7,400 nucleotides of DNA from an uncultured Lachnospiraceae bacterium. GTDB lineage: Bacteria; Bacillota; Clostridia; Lachnospirales; Lachnospiraceae. Positions 7,343 through 7,400 of this stretch are shown piece after piece. The stretch's first letter is position 1, and every line of letters starts with the position of its first letter. A model generated the notes under the pieces. The model was not told where the DNA came from and made no database searches. It saw only the letters and a list, made by a program, of their open reading frames with translations. The position numbers and the translations under genes are program-made. The DNA is taken from the NCBI GenBank assembly GCA_900557385.1, contig USSP01000090.1, positions 1 through 7,400 of the forward strand. Direction: 5' to 3'.

Positions 7343-7399
7343 CCGTGTCTTTTCCGTTTTTGCCGTTTTTTCCCCCGCTCCCGCCTGCGCAGCCTCCTA
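7343..7399 (-). other. In-frame upstream extension of the membrane-protein gene, ending at a TAG stop
   Basis: The 18 codons upstream of the GTG read EAAQAGAGEKTAKTEKTR, a plausible cytoplasmic juxtamembrane segment; EAAQA-like text is common in the N-terminal part of Firmicutes anti-sigma-like proteins before the helix. They contain no start codon and are preceded directly by TAG (7399-7397). Either the TAG breaks a longer gene, for example CAG changed to TAG, or this is 5' leader with AGGAGG (7398-7393) lying by chance 50 bases before the GTG. Confidence 0.4.
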
Positions 7400-7400
7400 A

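Overview
The window looks like chromosomal DNA from a Gram-positive, low-to-medium GC anaerobe, probably a gut Clostridia/Lachnospiraceae-type bacterium. The grounds are AGGAGG-type ribosome binding sites, the style of the TopA, HsdR and RecQ proteins, and a one-helix membrane protein of a kind common in Firmicutes. The genus cannot be read from the sequence.

Left part (1-3581, + strand): the middle of a topA gene (DNA topoisomerase I) enters from outside the window. It runs through its catalytic tyrosine, then departs from the family and stops at 618. The TAA stop shares one base with an ATG of a full-length hsdR, the motor and nuclease subunit of an EcoR124-like type I restriction-modification enzyme. 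No hsdM or hsdS is present in the window.

Middle (3582-4702): a short gap holds a perfect 12-base inverted repeat with a 9-base spacer. Then comes a tyrosine recombinase/integrase on the - strand, convergent with hsdR. Upstream of it, a 115-base divergent control region with two small palindromes separates it from recQ.

Right part (4703-7400): a complete recQ helicase gene (+) and a convergent gene (-) for a single-pass membrane protein with anti-sigma/DUF4367-like architecture. The two share one bidirectional intrinsic terminator at 6579-6611.

Base composition and arginine codons differ clearly between the left (AT-rich, AGA/AGG) and the right (GC-richer, CGN). With the broken topA and the integrase, this suggests that the left and middle parts are an acquired or rearranged segment beside a resident recQ region. 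An assembly chimera at the topA/hsdR join cannot be excluded. The genes are mostly known families; the interesting points are the topA-hsdR junction, the possible recombinase site, and a stop codon at the right edge that seems to interrupt the membrane-protein gene.
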